DNA from: Pseudomonas sp. PA15(2017)
Lineage (GTDB): Bacteria > Pseudomonadota > Gammaproteobacteria > Pseudomonadales > Pseudomonadaceae
NCBI RefSeq assembly: GCF_001945395.1
Contig: NZ_MSXV01000050.1
Span: forward strand, 39,942-103,941
Length of the DNA stretch: 64,000 nucleotides
Reading direction: 5' to 3'
The notes beneath the pieces are model-generated. The model was given only the letters and a program-made list of their open reading frames with translations. It searched no databases and was not told where the DNA came from. Numbering within the stretch: the stretch's first letter is position 1; every line of letters starts with the position of its first letter. The position numbers and the translations under genes are program-made. Positions 10,637-18,310 of the stretch are shown here, piece by piece.

Positions 10637-11227
10637 TTACCCCAACACCAGATACCCCGCACTAGCCACCAACAACCCCGCCAGCACTCGATTGAAAACC
10701 CGCACCCGCTGCGGCGCCTGCAGGTACGGCTGCAAACAGGTACCGGCGATAGCCCAGCAAGCCAGCGACAAATAACAGACCACGCAGTAGATCGCCGCGA
10801 ACTGAACCACCAGCCCGATATCACCATCGGCGGCAAAGGCACCCGTGCCGGCAATCGCTGCCAGCCACGCCTTGGGGTTGAGCCATTGCATCAGCGCACC
10901 GCCAGCAAAGGACGCAACCGCCCCACCTTCAGCGCTGTGCAACGCGGCATTATCGACAACCAAGCGCCAGGCCAGATAAAGCAGAAAGGCCACGCCAGCC
11001 CACTGGATCGCCGCCGTCAGCCAGGGCAACAGCACCAGCAACTGATGCAACCCCAGGCCAATCAACACCAGCAGTAACGTAAAGCCCAGGGTCGCCCCGG
11101 CAACATGCCTCATGGCTACCCGCAGGCCATATCGGGCACCCGCACTCAGCGAAACCAGATTGACCGGCCCGGGTGAAATGGAAGCGGCCAGCGCGAACGC
11201 CGCCATGGACAGATACAGACTCATCAT
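10637..11227 (-). CDS. LysE family translocator (amino-acid exporter)
   Basis: 196 aa, an all-membrane protein with about six hydrophobic helices. The LysE signature SISPGPVNLVSLSAGARYG is near the N-terminus and LMQWLNPKAWL is in the middle. The start at 11227 has GAGG eight bases upstream; a second ATG follows directly. The longer upstream reading frame crosses a terminator and is not used. Family members export amino acids or related compounds by proton antiport. The substrate is unknown. The gene lies next to a convergent AraC regulator. Confidence 0.9.
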   Translation of the reverse strand: MMSLYLSMAAFALAASISPGPVNLVSLSAGARYGLRVAMRHVAGATLGFTLLLVLIGLGLHQLLVLLPWLTAAIQWAGVAFLLYLAWRLVVDNAALHSAEGGAVASFAGGALMQWLNPKAWLAAIAGTGAFAADGDIGLVVQFAAIYCVVCYLSLACWAIAGTCLQPYLQAPQRVRVFNRVLAGLLVASAGYLVLG

Positions 11228-11313
11228 CACGCATACCTCACTGCTGATCGAGTGGGGCACGTTACGCAGCGCCAATGCGGGCGTATTGAAGAAAATTTGC
11301 ATGCTCTGAAACG

Positions 11314-11342
11314 AAAAAACCGCGGCCAGGCCGCGGTTTTTC
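11314..11342. terminator. Bidirectional intrinsic terminator
   Basis: Perfect arms AAAAACCGCGGCC / GGCCGCGGTTTTT flank a single central base, giving a strong hairpin with a T-run on each strand. It ends leftward transcription coming from the cassette genes before it reaches lysE. The interval 11343-11467 to its right is AT-rich and without a gene; it holds only a 15-bp palindrome (ATGGCACAGTGCCAT, 11389-11403). Confidence 0.85.
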
Positions 11343-11467
11343 ATTTACCGATCATCTCTAAATAAGCGGACAAATTTACTTTAGACAAATGGCACAGTGC
11401 CATAAATAAATCTATCCCTTTTTCATAGATAATTTTCACTCATAAATTATCAGTAATTCCTAATTGC

Positions 11468-11538
11468 GCTTAACGCCGCGCTCCGCGGCAAATTTACGCG
11501 CAGCGGAAAATTTTCCCGACAGCAGCGCCTTGTTAAGT
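11468..11538 (-). other. attC recombination site 1
   Basis: On the minus strand the R'' box ACTTAAC (11538-11532) fits RYYYAAC and the R' box GTTAAGC (11474-11468) fits GTTRRRY. Between them AAGGCGCTGC and GAGCGCGGC pair imperfectly as L''/L', and an AT-rich inverted centre follows. The 421-aa gene stops 2 bp before the R'' box, the usual cassette geometry. Total length is 71 bp, within the attC range. Confidence 0.75.
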
Positions 11539-11540
11539 GT

Positions 11541-12806
11541 TCATTGCTCGTGTGCATGAGCCAGTATGTCCTGCGCTTTAAGCAACACATATGCAGGCTT
11601 ATGTAATTGACTATTGACATCCAATTCATGACCAGATTTATGTCCAATTAGCAGCTGCAATATTGGCAACAGTCCTCCAACACCTGGCAATACTTGATCT
11701 GTTGCAACCCCATATGCCGATAGGCCGAGGCCCAAGAGCCCATAGGTAACTTTCCAATATTTGGCTGAATGCTTTTGGGTTCGTTGCAACTCTGCTCTGA
11801 CTTGCGCAGCCTGCTCCCTCAGCTCCATTATTTGCTCTCTAGACGATTTTCCACTTGAGGTAGAGCCGGACATTATCTGAAATAATTTTTCTCTGAATAG
11901 CGGTAAAGCCTCACTAGCTTCTTCTCTCAACTCCAAAATTTGTGCTGGGTTAAGAGAGCTTACCCAAGGAATAGAGAACTCTCTTTCATTATCCAATAGC
12001 TGTAGCGCAGAGTGATTTACGAACCGCCCCTCGCTATGCAATAAGCCAGCCAAACCTATTCTTGAATTAGAAACAACGGAACCACCAGTTAAAGAAGCCT
12101 CTCGCGCAGTCCAGAAAATTGACCTAATTTGCTCCGCTGTCCATGCTCGCGCGAAATCCATTTTCTTGGGCTTTTTTTGATTAAACCCCGTGAGTTTGAT
12201 TGAAGGGTAAACACATGATCCGACATCTGCCACAAAGCCATCAGACGTTTTTTCCAAGCTGAACTCTGCTTTAAATTCCTTTGCTATTACTTCGGTGGCT
12301 TCTTCAATTCTTGAGTAGAACTCAGCGAAGCAGGAGGAACACGTGATCGCCCAAGGGGTTCTGAATTTTATAATTCCCTTAGAAATCAATGGAAACAGGG
12401 TAAACAAGACCATCAAGTCTTCAAGCATGTAGTCTAATTTCTCATTTGTGGGCCGACCAAAATCAATAAACCTTTCAGTCAAAAGATCTGTCATCCACAC
12501 TCGATCAGAAATCAACCCCATGCTTCGTGATATTCTTTCGGCAGTTGCGACTCTGCAGGGGAGTTCCTCACAACCGGCACCTATCAATAAATCCATGGCT
12601 CCATGAAGATGAACTTCAAAATTATTTTGTGAATCTATATCTCTTCCATGCTTTGCCTGATAATAGAAATAACCTTCGGATTGATCTCTCAACTCCTTTA
12701 GCATCCCTTTTAATGTTTTTCTCATATCAGACCAAGACTCTTTCCCTGCTAGTTCTTGGTGCAAAATTATTAAAGCTGGAGGAACATGAGATATTCCTTC
12801 AATCAT
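11541..12806 (-). CDS. Cassette gene: unknown 421-aa protein
   Basis: I do not recognise a family. The start at 12806 has GGAGA seven bases upstream. The protein is mainly helical and mixed in charge, with a CSSC pair in the first half. A charged coiled-coil segment (about 322-347) follows a Ser-rich linker, and there are two hydrophobic stretches (about 354-366 and 371-387) before a polar tail. The C-terminus could therefore be membrane-associated. It is AT-rich compared with the chromosome and ends against an attC site, which supports lateral acquisition. A stress or defence role is possible but not shown by sequence. Confidence 0.72.
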   Translation of the reverse strand: MIEGISHVPPALIILHQELAGKESWSDMRKTLKGMLKELRDQSEGYFYYQAKHGRDIDSQNNFEVHLHGAMDLLIGAGCEELPCRVATAERISRSMGLISDRVWMTDLLTERFIDFGRPTNEKLDYMLEDLMVLFTLFPLISKGIIKFRTPWAITCSSCFAEFYSRIEEATEVIAKEFKAEFSLEKTSDGFVADVGSCVYPSIKLTGFNQKKPKKMDFARAWTAEQIRSIFWTAREASLTGGSVVSNSRIGLAGLLHSEGRFVNHSALQLLDNEREFSIPWVSSLNPAQILELREEASEALPLFREKLFQIMSGSTSSGKSSREQIMELREQAAQVRAELQRTQKHSAKYWKVTYGLLGLGLSAYGVATDQVLPGVGGLLPILQLLIGHKSGHELDVNSQLHKPAYVLLKAQDILAHAHEQ

Positions 12807-12826
12807 ATTATTCTCTCCTACTGGAC

Positions 12827-12900
12827 ACTTAACGGCCGCAGCATTCGCGGCTTTGCAATGAAGCCGAAGCCACAATGCAAAGGACGTCGCAGCGTTTGTG
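12827..12900 (-). other. attC recombination site 2 (degenerate R'')
   Basis: On the minus strand the R' box GTTAAGT (12833-12827) is canonical, while the R'' side reads CACAAAC and keeps only the AAC. The centre forms a long hairpin, CTTTGCATTGTGGC against GCTTCATTGCAAAG around TTCG. It follows the stop of the frameshifted HEPN-like gene by 17 bp and lies 20 bp upstream of the next cassette start. It is the weakest of the three sites. Confidence 0.58.
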
Positions 12901-12917
12901 ATTATTAGATTCCGCCT

Positions 12918-13256
12918 TCAAGGCTCTAGCTCATCTAAAACTGAGTTAAAACGGCGTGCTACATGTTCGTCGCTTATTGCGTATCTAACGGGCTTACTCT
13001 TTTTCTCTAAGCCAGCAACGATTGGATATATATTTCGCGATTTGATTTTCAAAATATTAATAGCTATTGGAGCACCAACATTGCTATAAAAAACATTACG
13101 CACATTACCATATGAAGTTCTCCCGCCAGATGATCCGATGTAGCACAATACTAGCCACTCCACATATTGGGCCAAAGACTCTTCTGGACAAAACTCCAAG
13201 CCACCAATTTCTTCAAGATTTCGTAAAAGCTCTCCATGGGAATTATGTGCCCCCAT
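12918..13256 (-). pseudogene. C-terminal part of the HEPN-like cassette gene, out of frame
   Basis: 112 codons in the -1 frame relative to the upstream reading frame 13151-14131. The two frames meet at a run of five G (minus strand, about 13254-13250). Adding one G joins ...GYSWG directly to AHNSHGELLRNLEEIGG and gives one continuous protein of about 404 aa. The overlap of 106 nt, with sensible sequence lost from one frame just as it appears in the other, suggests a 1-nt deletion, a sequencing error or a frameshift signal. The opening ATG may therefore not be a real start. No family is recognised in this part. Confidence 0.6.
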
Positions 13257-14131
13257 GAATACCCAACCTTTTTCATTTCATCAAAATAGCTATCATAAAA
13301 ATCTTTGATTTGCGCTTGCTTTAAATAGGGTAAAAGACCTGAACCATAAGCAACACGAGCTTCTATTAGAGTCGGACCACGTTTCCCAATGCGCTGAACA
13401 AACTCCCTAGCACAAGTAATTAAAACTTGATTATGCACCATTGACCTTAATGAATAAAGAGCCATGTAGCAGTTGTGACGAACAACATCAGGTAGTTCAA
13501 CATTCAGCGAGGAGCTTATTAAGAATTTATAGATTTCCATTTGTCTAGGTTCGGGCGCATGACTAAACTCCTCAAGAAGACTTTCATTGAGAGAGGTTGC
13601 CTCGGAACGTTCAACAATTTCTTTAATATCCGTAAGCTTAATAAGCTCGATAGGATCTTTAGATAGGATTACATCCACACAAGTTCTGAAAATGTATACG
13701 CAATCTTCAACTCCCGCCTCGTACTCATCATCTTCGTGCTCTAAGTCTTTGCGAATATCGTAAGCACGAAGAATTCGTCGATATTCTGGACGAGAAAGAA
13801 GCCCCATGCGATAAGCTAGATCAATCATTCGCAGGGTTGAATAGTTTTCTATATTTTCCGCTGATGATATCGGTGGTAGTTTATGTTGTTTTGCAGCTTC
13901 AGCAGCGATATCGATACCCGCAAATAATATTTTCTCTCTAAGATCATGAATAGATGCGTTAAATAGTCTCTGGCAAGCACTACTAGGGTCAACATGCAGC
14001 AATTTTGTGACACGCTGGATAAGGTTTTTCGCTTGCCAATGTGGACGAATTTGTAACAGCAAAGCATTAACACCAGAAGCTTCGATGATTTCCATATTTG
14101 CACTTGGAATTAATTCTTGTCCGCTACTCAT
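13151..14131 (-). CDS. Cassette gene: HEPN-like protein, truncated by frameshift
   Basis: 326 aa as read. The ATG at 14131 has GGGAG six bases upstream. A helical region around residues 55-155 contains R127-KDLE-H132, matching the Rx4-6H motif of HEPN ribonuclease domains, followed by an acidic stretch. HEPN domains are frequent in toxins and phage defence, but the motif alone is short and the assignment is tentative. The last 30 or so residues (after GYSWG) are probably frameshifted sequence; the true C-terminus lies at 12918-13250. It is AT-rich and bounded by attC sites 2 and 3. Confidence 0.65.
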   Translation of the reverse strand: MSSGQELIPSANMEIIEASGVNALLLQIRPHWQAKNLIQRVTKLLHVDPSSACQRLFNASIHDLREKILFAGIDIAAEAAKQHKLPPISSAENIENYSTLRMIDLAYRMGLLSRPEYRRILRAYDIRKDLEHEDDEYEAGVEDCVYIFRTCVDVILSKDPIELIKLTDIKEIVERSEATSLNESLLEEFSHAPEPRQMEIYKFLISSSLNVELPDVVRHNCYMALYSLRSMVHNQVLITCAREFVQRIGKRGPTLIEARVAYGSGLLPYLKQAQIKDFYDSYFDEMKKVGYSWGHIIPMESFYEILKKLVAWSFVQKSLWPNMWSG

Positions 14132-14147
14132 TTAGTACTCCCAAAGA

Positions 14148-14216
14148 ATCTAACGTGGGACGCTAAGCACCGTTCGCGCGATTTTGGCGAGCGTGTGCTT
14201 CAGCGACTTGTTATCC
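14148..14216 (-). other. attC recombination site 3
   Basis: On the minus strand it begins GGATAACAAGTCGCTGAAGC and ends GTGCTTAGCGTCCCACGTTA plus GAT. The R' box GTTAGAT fits GTTRRRY. CGCTGAAGCAC pairs with GTGCTTAGCG with a single unpaired G, the extrahelical base typical of attC L'' arms. The 62-aa ORF ends 1 bp before it and the HEPN-like gene begins 17 bp after it. It is the clearest of the three sites. Confidence 0.8.
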
Positions 14217-14217
14217 A

Positions 14218-14406
14218 TCAATACACTCCGCTCTGCGCAGCAGAGCTGTAAATGCAATGAAAGTTCGGGCGGGATAAAAATGAAAAATCACGTTGTAACG
14301 CAGTATAGAGACTCGGCGTGTGCATTAGCTTAGTTAAGCGCCGCCGAGTGTCCATACTGCGCAATAGCTGCTTTTTCGATTTTTCGCCAGCCTGAGTCCT
14401 TGGCAT
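14218..14406 (-). CDS. Cassette ORF: basic 62-aa peptide
   Basis: A short reading frame with a strong Shine-Dalgarno AAGGAG six bases before its ATG and a stop 1 bp from attC site 3. That placement is what a real cassette gene would show. The product is basic and Arg/Lys/Ser-rich with no recognised family. The region also contains an inverted repeat (arms 14300-14318 and 14342-14360), so the frame may be incidental to a structured sequence. A competing 68-codon frame (14334-14540) lacks a ribosome site. Confidence 0.45.
   Translation of the reverse strand: MPRTQAGEKSKKQLLRSMDTRRRLTKLMHTPSLYTALQRDFSFLSRPNFHCIYSSAAQSGVY
14300..14360. repeat. Interrupted inverted repeat inside the 62-aa ORF
   Basis: Arms GCAGTATAGAGACTCGGCG and CGCCGAGTGTCCATACTGC pair over 15 of 19 positions around a 23-nt AT-rich loop. 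It lacks R' and R'' boxes at its ends, so it is not scored as an attC. The remainder up to the RND terminator (14407-14644) is AT-rich with no gene I can support. Confidence 0.55.
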
Positions 14407-14644
14407 TTACGGCTCCTTGAACTCGGTCTATATATTGCGTGGATAACAGTGATTAAACAGAATGCTGCATTAACGCAATAGTAAAGCGTTCTGTATAAGC
14501 GCGCCCTACCCGTATTAGCAAAAATTAAAATCCATATCAATCAGTAGTTTGCCGACCTACAGCACCGCACCACCTGTATTCGCCTGAATCCCGCATTTCC
14601 ACGGCCAGCACTGCCCTATAAAAATCAGCCCCATCGTGCAGTAG

Positions 14645-14690
14645 CAAAACGCCCTCTACAGCATGCAAATACCGTAGAGGGCGCGCCTTT
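14645..14690. terminator. Intrinsic terminator of the RND operon
   Basis: Nine-bp perfect arms GCCCTCTAC (14651-14659) and GTAGAGGGC (14674-14682). On the minus strand the stem is followed by GTTTTG, 24 bp after the transporter stop. It ends the leftward four-gene envelope operon. Confidence 0.8.
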
Positions 14691-14705
14691 TACAGAACCA
14701 ACCCG

Positions 14706-17084
14706 TCAGTGCGCCAGCAGCGAACCGCCCTTCTTGCCCGCCAGTTTCTCGGGTTTGATCAGGTAATGGGCCAGGGCCGGCAACAGCCACAGTGCGCCGA
14801 ACATGTTGACGATGAACATGAAGGTCAGCATCAGGCCCATGTCGGCCTGGAACTTGATCGCCGAGAACATCCAGGTGGCCACGCCGATGGCCAGGCACAG
14901 GCCGGTGAACAGCACGGCTTTACCGGTCGAGCGTAGGGTCTGGTAGTAGGCTTCCTGCAGCGGCAGGCCGGCGCGCAGGAAGGTTTCCAGGCGGCTGTAG
15001 ATGTAGATGCCGTAGTCCACGCCGATGCCGACGCCCAGGGCGATCACCGGTAGGGTCGCGACCTTCACGCCGATGCCCAGGAAGGCCATCAGGGCATTGC
15101 CGAGGATCGAGGTGAGGATCAGCGGCAGCACGATGCAGATGGTCGCGGCGAAGGAGCGGAAGGTGATCATGCACATCGCGCCGACGCACAGGTACACCAG
15201 GATCAGGATCAGCAGTTCCGAGGTGCTGATCACTTCGTTGGTGGCCGCTTCGATACCGGCGTTACCGGCGGCCAGCAGGAACTCGACGTTGTCGGACTGA
15301 TGCTCGGCGACGAAGCCCTCTACCGCATTCACCGCACGCTTGAGGGTTTCGGCCTTGTGGTCTTCGAGGAACACCAGCACCGGCGCCACCGAGCAGTCGG
15401 CGTTATAGAGGCCGTCGGCGCGGGCGATGGAGTTGTTGAGCACGTCAGGGTTGCGCGACAGGGTTTCCCACTTCAGGTTGCCCTCGTTCATGCCCTTGAT
15501 CACCTGGCGCGACACGCTGACCATGGAGATCGCCGATTGCACGCCCTGGGTGTTTTCCATGGTCCACATCAGCTCGTCCATGGCCGCCATGGCCTCAAAG
15601 GTCGAGCAGCCTTCGGACGCGGTCTTGACCATCACCACCAGCACGTCGGAGCTGGTCGAGTAGTTGCGGATCACGAAGTCGTTGTCCAGGTTGTAGCGCG
15701 AATCCGGGCGCAGCTCAGGCGCGCCCTGGTCGAGGTCACCCACCTGCAGGTGCTGGTGCTGGTACCAGAAGCCGCCGACCGCGGCGATCAGCGCCAGGCT
15801 CACGGAAATCGGTGCTACGCGGCCACTGGCGAAGTTGGACAGGCGGCGCCAGAAAGGATGCTCGCTCACCGCGTCGCGCTTGCTGCGCTCCACGGCCTTC
15901 CTGCTGATGCCGATATAGGAAATCGCCACCGGCAGCAGGATCAGGTTGGTGAACACGATGACCGCCACACCGATGGAGGCGCCGATGGCCAGCTCGCGGA
16001 TCACGCCGATATCGATCAGCAGCAGGGTGATGAAGCCCACGGCGTCGGCGAGGATGGCGATCATGCCCGGCAGGAACAGCTGGCGGAAGGTCAGCCGCGC
16101 GGCGGTCAGCGAGTTGTCGCAGCCGCCGGACTGCAAGGCGATGCCGTTGATCTTCTGCACGCCATGGGAAATACCGATGGCGAAGATCAAAAACGGCACC
16201 AGCATCGAGTACGGGTCGAGGCCGAAGCCCACCGTGTGCATAAGGCCCAGCTGCCAGCCCACCGCCACGAGGGTGGTGATCAGCACGGCGATGGTGCTGC
16301 GGATGCACCAGGTGAACCAGTACAGCAGCACGAAGGTGATCAGCAGTGCCACGCCGAAGAACAGCGCGACCATCACCAGGCCGTCGATCAGGTCACCAAC
16401 CTTCTTGGCGAAACCGATGATGTGAACCTGTATGTCCGGGTTCTGCGCCTGGTACTTGTTGCGGATCTTCTCTTCGAGCTGGTGGGAGAACTGCTGGTAG
16501 TCGAGTTTGATCAGGCGGCCCTGGTCTTGCGGGTCCGGGTAGGACTCGAGCAGCGGCACGTCGATGATGCTGGACTTGAAGTTGTTGGCCACCAGGCGGC
16601 CGATCTGCCCGGACTTGAGCACGTTGCCACGCAGCTCTTCGAGGCTCTGCGCGCTGCCGTCGTAGGTTTGCGGAATCACCTCGCCACCGGCGAAGCCTTC
16701 CTCGGTCACCTCGGTCCAGCGCACGCTGGGGCTCCACAGCGACTTCAGTCCGGAACGGTCGACGCCGGGGATGTAGAACACCTCGTCGTGGATCTGCCGC
16801 AGGGTTTCCATGTAGGACTGGCTGAAGATGTCGCCGTCCTTGGCCTCCACGGAAATACGCACGGTATTGCCGAGGTTCGCCAGGTCGTTGCGGTGCTCCA
16901 TCATGTTCTGGATGAACGGATGGCTCAGCGGGATCATCTTCTCGAAGCTGGTCGAGGGGCGCACCTGGGTGGCCTGGAAGAACAGGAAGAGGCTGACCAG
17001 CAGGCAGATCAGGATCACTGCCGGTCGGTTGTTGAAGATCAGGCGCTCCAGCAGGCTGGCCTTGTCTTGATCAAGGTTACTCAT
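14706..17084 (-). CDS. MMPL/RND superfamily transporter
   Basis: 792 aa, with two repeated halves. Each half has one N-terminal helix (the first at about 17-35), a large periplasmic loop and a block of five to six helices, so about 12 helices in all. Motifs such as FAIGISHGVQKI and ALGVGIGVDYGIYIYSRLETF are those of the hydrophobe/MMPL class. It lies last in an operon with a YCF48-like protein, DUF1329 and DUF1302, a combination repeated in many proteobacteria. DUF1329 is related to lipoprotein or lipid carriers and DUF1302 is a predicted outer-membrane barrel, so movement of a hydrophobic substrate across the envelope is likely. The substrate is unknown. Confidence 0.88.
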   Translation of the reverse strand: MSNLDQDKASLLERLIFNNRPAVILICLLVSLFLFFQATQVRPSTSFEKMIPLSHPFIQNMMEHRNDLANLGNTVRISVEAKDGDIFSQSYMETLRQIHDEVFYIPGVDRSGLKSLWSPSVRWTEVTEEGFAGGEVIPQTYDGSAQSLEELRGNVLKSGQIGRLVANNFKSSIIDVPLLESYPDPQDQGRLIKLDYQQFSHQLEEKIRNKYQAQNPDIQVHIIGFAKKVGDLIDGLVMVALFFGVALLITFVLLYWFTWCIRSTIAVLITTLVAVGWQLGLMHTVGFGLDPYSMLVPFLIFAIGISHGVQKINGIALQSGGCDNSLTAARLTFRQLFLPGMIAILADAVGFITLLLIDIGVIRELAIGASIGVAVIVFTNLILLPVAISYIGISRKAVERSKRDAVSEHPFWRRLSNFASGRVAPISVSLALIAAVGGFWYQHQHLQVGDLDQGAPELRPDSRYNLDNDFVIRNYSTSSDVLVVMVKTASEGCSTFEAMAAMDELMWTMENTQGVQSAISMVSVSRQVIKGMNEGNLKWETLSRNPDVLNNSIARADGLYNADCSVAPVLVFLEDHKAETLKRAVNAVEGFVAEHQSDNVEFLLAAGNAGIEAATNEVISTSELLILILVYLCVGAMCMITFRSFAATICIVLPLILTSILGNALMAFLGIGVKVATLPVIALGVGIGVDYGIYIYSRLETFLRAGLPLQEAYYQTLRSTGKAVLFTGLCLAIGVATWMFSAIKFQADMGLMLTFMFIVNMFGALWLLPALAHYLIKPEKLAGKKGGSLLAH

Positions 17085-17103
17085 CGAACACTACCCCAGC
17101 TTG

Positions 17104-18147
17104 TTATTGTTGGCCTGGATTGGCACCGGTCTCGGTGGTCAGGCGTACGCCGCCCTGCCCGACCAGCACCAATTTGCCGTCTGCACCCGCGGTGACGCCC
17201 GCCAGGGATACGCGATCCGGGCGGTTGAACACGCTGAAGCTGTTGCCGTGATCGGTACTGCGCAGCACGCTGCCGCCGTGACCGACCACCACGATGCTGC
17301 CGTCGCCGAGCGTGGCCGCACTGGCCAGGCCGAACTCCAGGTCACCGCCGCTGGCGGTGTCGAGCGCGACCTGCTGCCAGGTTTCGCCCGCGTCGGTGGA
17401 ATGGAACAGGTGGCCGCGCAGGCCGAAGACCAGCAGGCCATTGGCTTCGCCGCTGGGGATCACGCCGAACAGCGAGCCCTGATAGGGGCTTTCCAGGGTT
17501 TCCCAGCTTTGCCCTTCATCGGTGGAACGGAACAGAGCGCCCGCCTCGCCAACGATGAACAGGCCGGCGCCCGGCACATCGGCGATGGCGTTGAGGTGAT
17601 AGGTGTCTTCGTTATCGAGGCGGTCGCTGACGTCGTCCCAGGTGGCGCCGCCATCGCTGGTCTCCAGCAATGCACCATAGGCGCCGATGGCGAAACCGTG
17701 CTGGGCGTCCTTGAACCACAGGTCGAGCAGCGGTGCTTCGCGCTGCAGGTCTTCGAACTGCTTGGTCCAGGTCGCACCGCCGTCGCTGCTCGCCAGGATC
17801 AGCGCGTCGTGGCCGACCGCCCAGCCACGCTGGTCGTCGACGAAAAACACCGCGGTGAGCATCTGCCGGGTCGGCACCTTGGCCTGGGTCCAGTTGGCGC
17901 CGTCATCGTCGGAGTACAGCACGTGACCGCGCTCGCCGACCGCCACCAGGCGTTTGCCGGCATGGGCGACGTCGAGCAGCAGGCTGGAGACGGCGCGGGT
18001 CGACGGCACCGAGAAGGTCGACGCATCGGCGGCCTGGGCCTGGACGAGCGGCGCGCCGGCCATCAGCAGCGAACACAACGCCAGTGCCTGCAGCACGGGC
18101 CGGGTGACTTTACCGCTTCGGGTGCGCCGCACGATGGGCTCACTCAT
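17104..18147 (-). CDS. YCF48-like / BNR-repeat beta-propeller protein
   Basis: 347 aa from the ATG at 18147, which has GGGGGAG six bases upstream. A signal peptide covers roughly residues 15-40. Then come repeated blade motifs of the form S-x-D-x-G-x-(S/T)-W (for example YSDDDGANWTQAK, SSDGGATWTKQF, TSDGGATWDDV, STDEGQSWETL, STDAGETWQQV), about six blades. This is the fold of YCF48/Hcf136 photosystem assembly factors, used in bacteria as periplasmic scaffolds. Its place just before the RND gene suggests it helps assemble or gate that transporter (inference). Confidence 0.85.
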   Translation of the reverse strand: MSEPIVRRTRSGKVTRPVLQALALCSLLMAGAPLVQAQAADASTFSVPSTRAVSSLLLDVAHAGKRLVAVGERGHVLYSDDDGANWTQAKVPTRQMLTAVFFVDDQRGWAVGHDALILASSDGGATWTKQFEDLQREAPLLDLWFKDAQHGFAIGAYGALLETSDGGATWDDVSDRLDNEDTYHLNAIADVPGAGLFIVGEAGALFRSTDEGQSWETLESPYQGSLFGVIPSGEANGLLVFGLRGHLFHSTDAGETWQQVALDTASGGDLEFGLASAATLGDGSIVVVGHGGSVLRSTDHGNSFSVFNRPDRVSLAGVTAGADGKLVLVGQGGVRLTTETGANPGQQ

Positions 18148-18177
18148 ACACAACTCCCCCTTTGTTCTTGTTATTCC

Positions 18178-18194
18178 GGCGCCTGCGCGGCGCC
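18178..18194. other. GC-rich hairpin between DUF1329 and YCF48-like genes
   Basis: GGCGCC arms flank TGCGC in the 163-bp gap between the DUF1329 and YCF48-like genes. With no T-run it is more likely an mRNA processing or attenuation structure than a terminator. The rest of that gap shows nothing else recognisable. Confidence 0.3.
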
Positions 18195-18310
18195 GCCTAT
18201 GCTATCGGCCTTTGCAAGACATGGTAGCCACCACGTTCTGCTGTTTTGTAAGAAAAAGCCCGTGTTATCGACCGCGCGAATGCCAGCCGCTCAACTCGTG
18301 CGCCGCCGCC

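Larger units (their letters stand above)
11468..14406 (-). mobile_element. CALIN: integron-type gene cassettes without integrase
   Basis: Three attC-like sites in the same orientation (11468-11538, 12827-12900, 14148-14216) each follow the stop codon of a leftward gene, by 2, 17 and 1 bp. The three genes each have their own strong Shine-Dalgarno sequence and are far more AT-rich than the flanking chromosome. This is the gene-plus-attC unit structure of integron cassettes. No integron integrase gene is present; the right side runs into the RND operon terminator. The array sits between lysE and that operon. The identification is from sequence pattern alone. Confidence 0.72.

Noticed and set aside
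13151..13256. Programmed -1 frameshift as in IS elements
   Set aside because: The G-run is not a classic X-XXY-YYZ slippery heptamer in the zero frame; a simple 1-nt loss explains the data, though recoding is not excluded.
14300..14360. Inverted repeat as a fourth attC site
   Set aside because: It lacks R' and R'' boxes at its ends and the only AAC/GTT motifs lie in its loop or outside it.
11343..14705. Integron integrase, attI or IS transposase in the AT-rich island
   Set aside because: No reading frame there shows tyrosine recombinase or transposase motifs; hence CALIN rather than complete integron.
15300..17195. A 631-codon open frame on the plus strand opposite the RND transporter gene
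   Set aside because: It lies antisense to a well-supported membrane protein, has no ribosome site, and is rich in His/Gln/Arg as expected of a GC-rich shadow frame.
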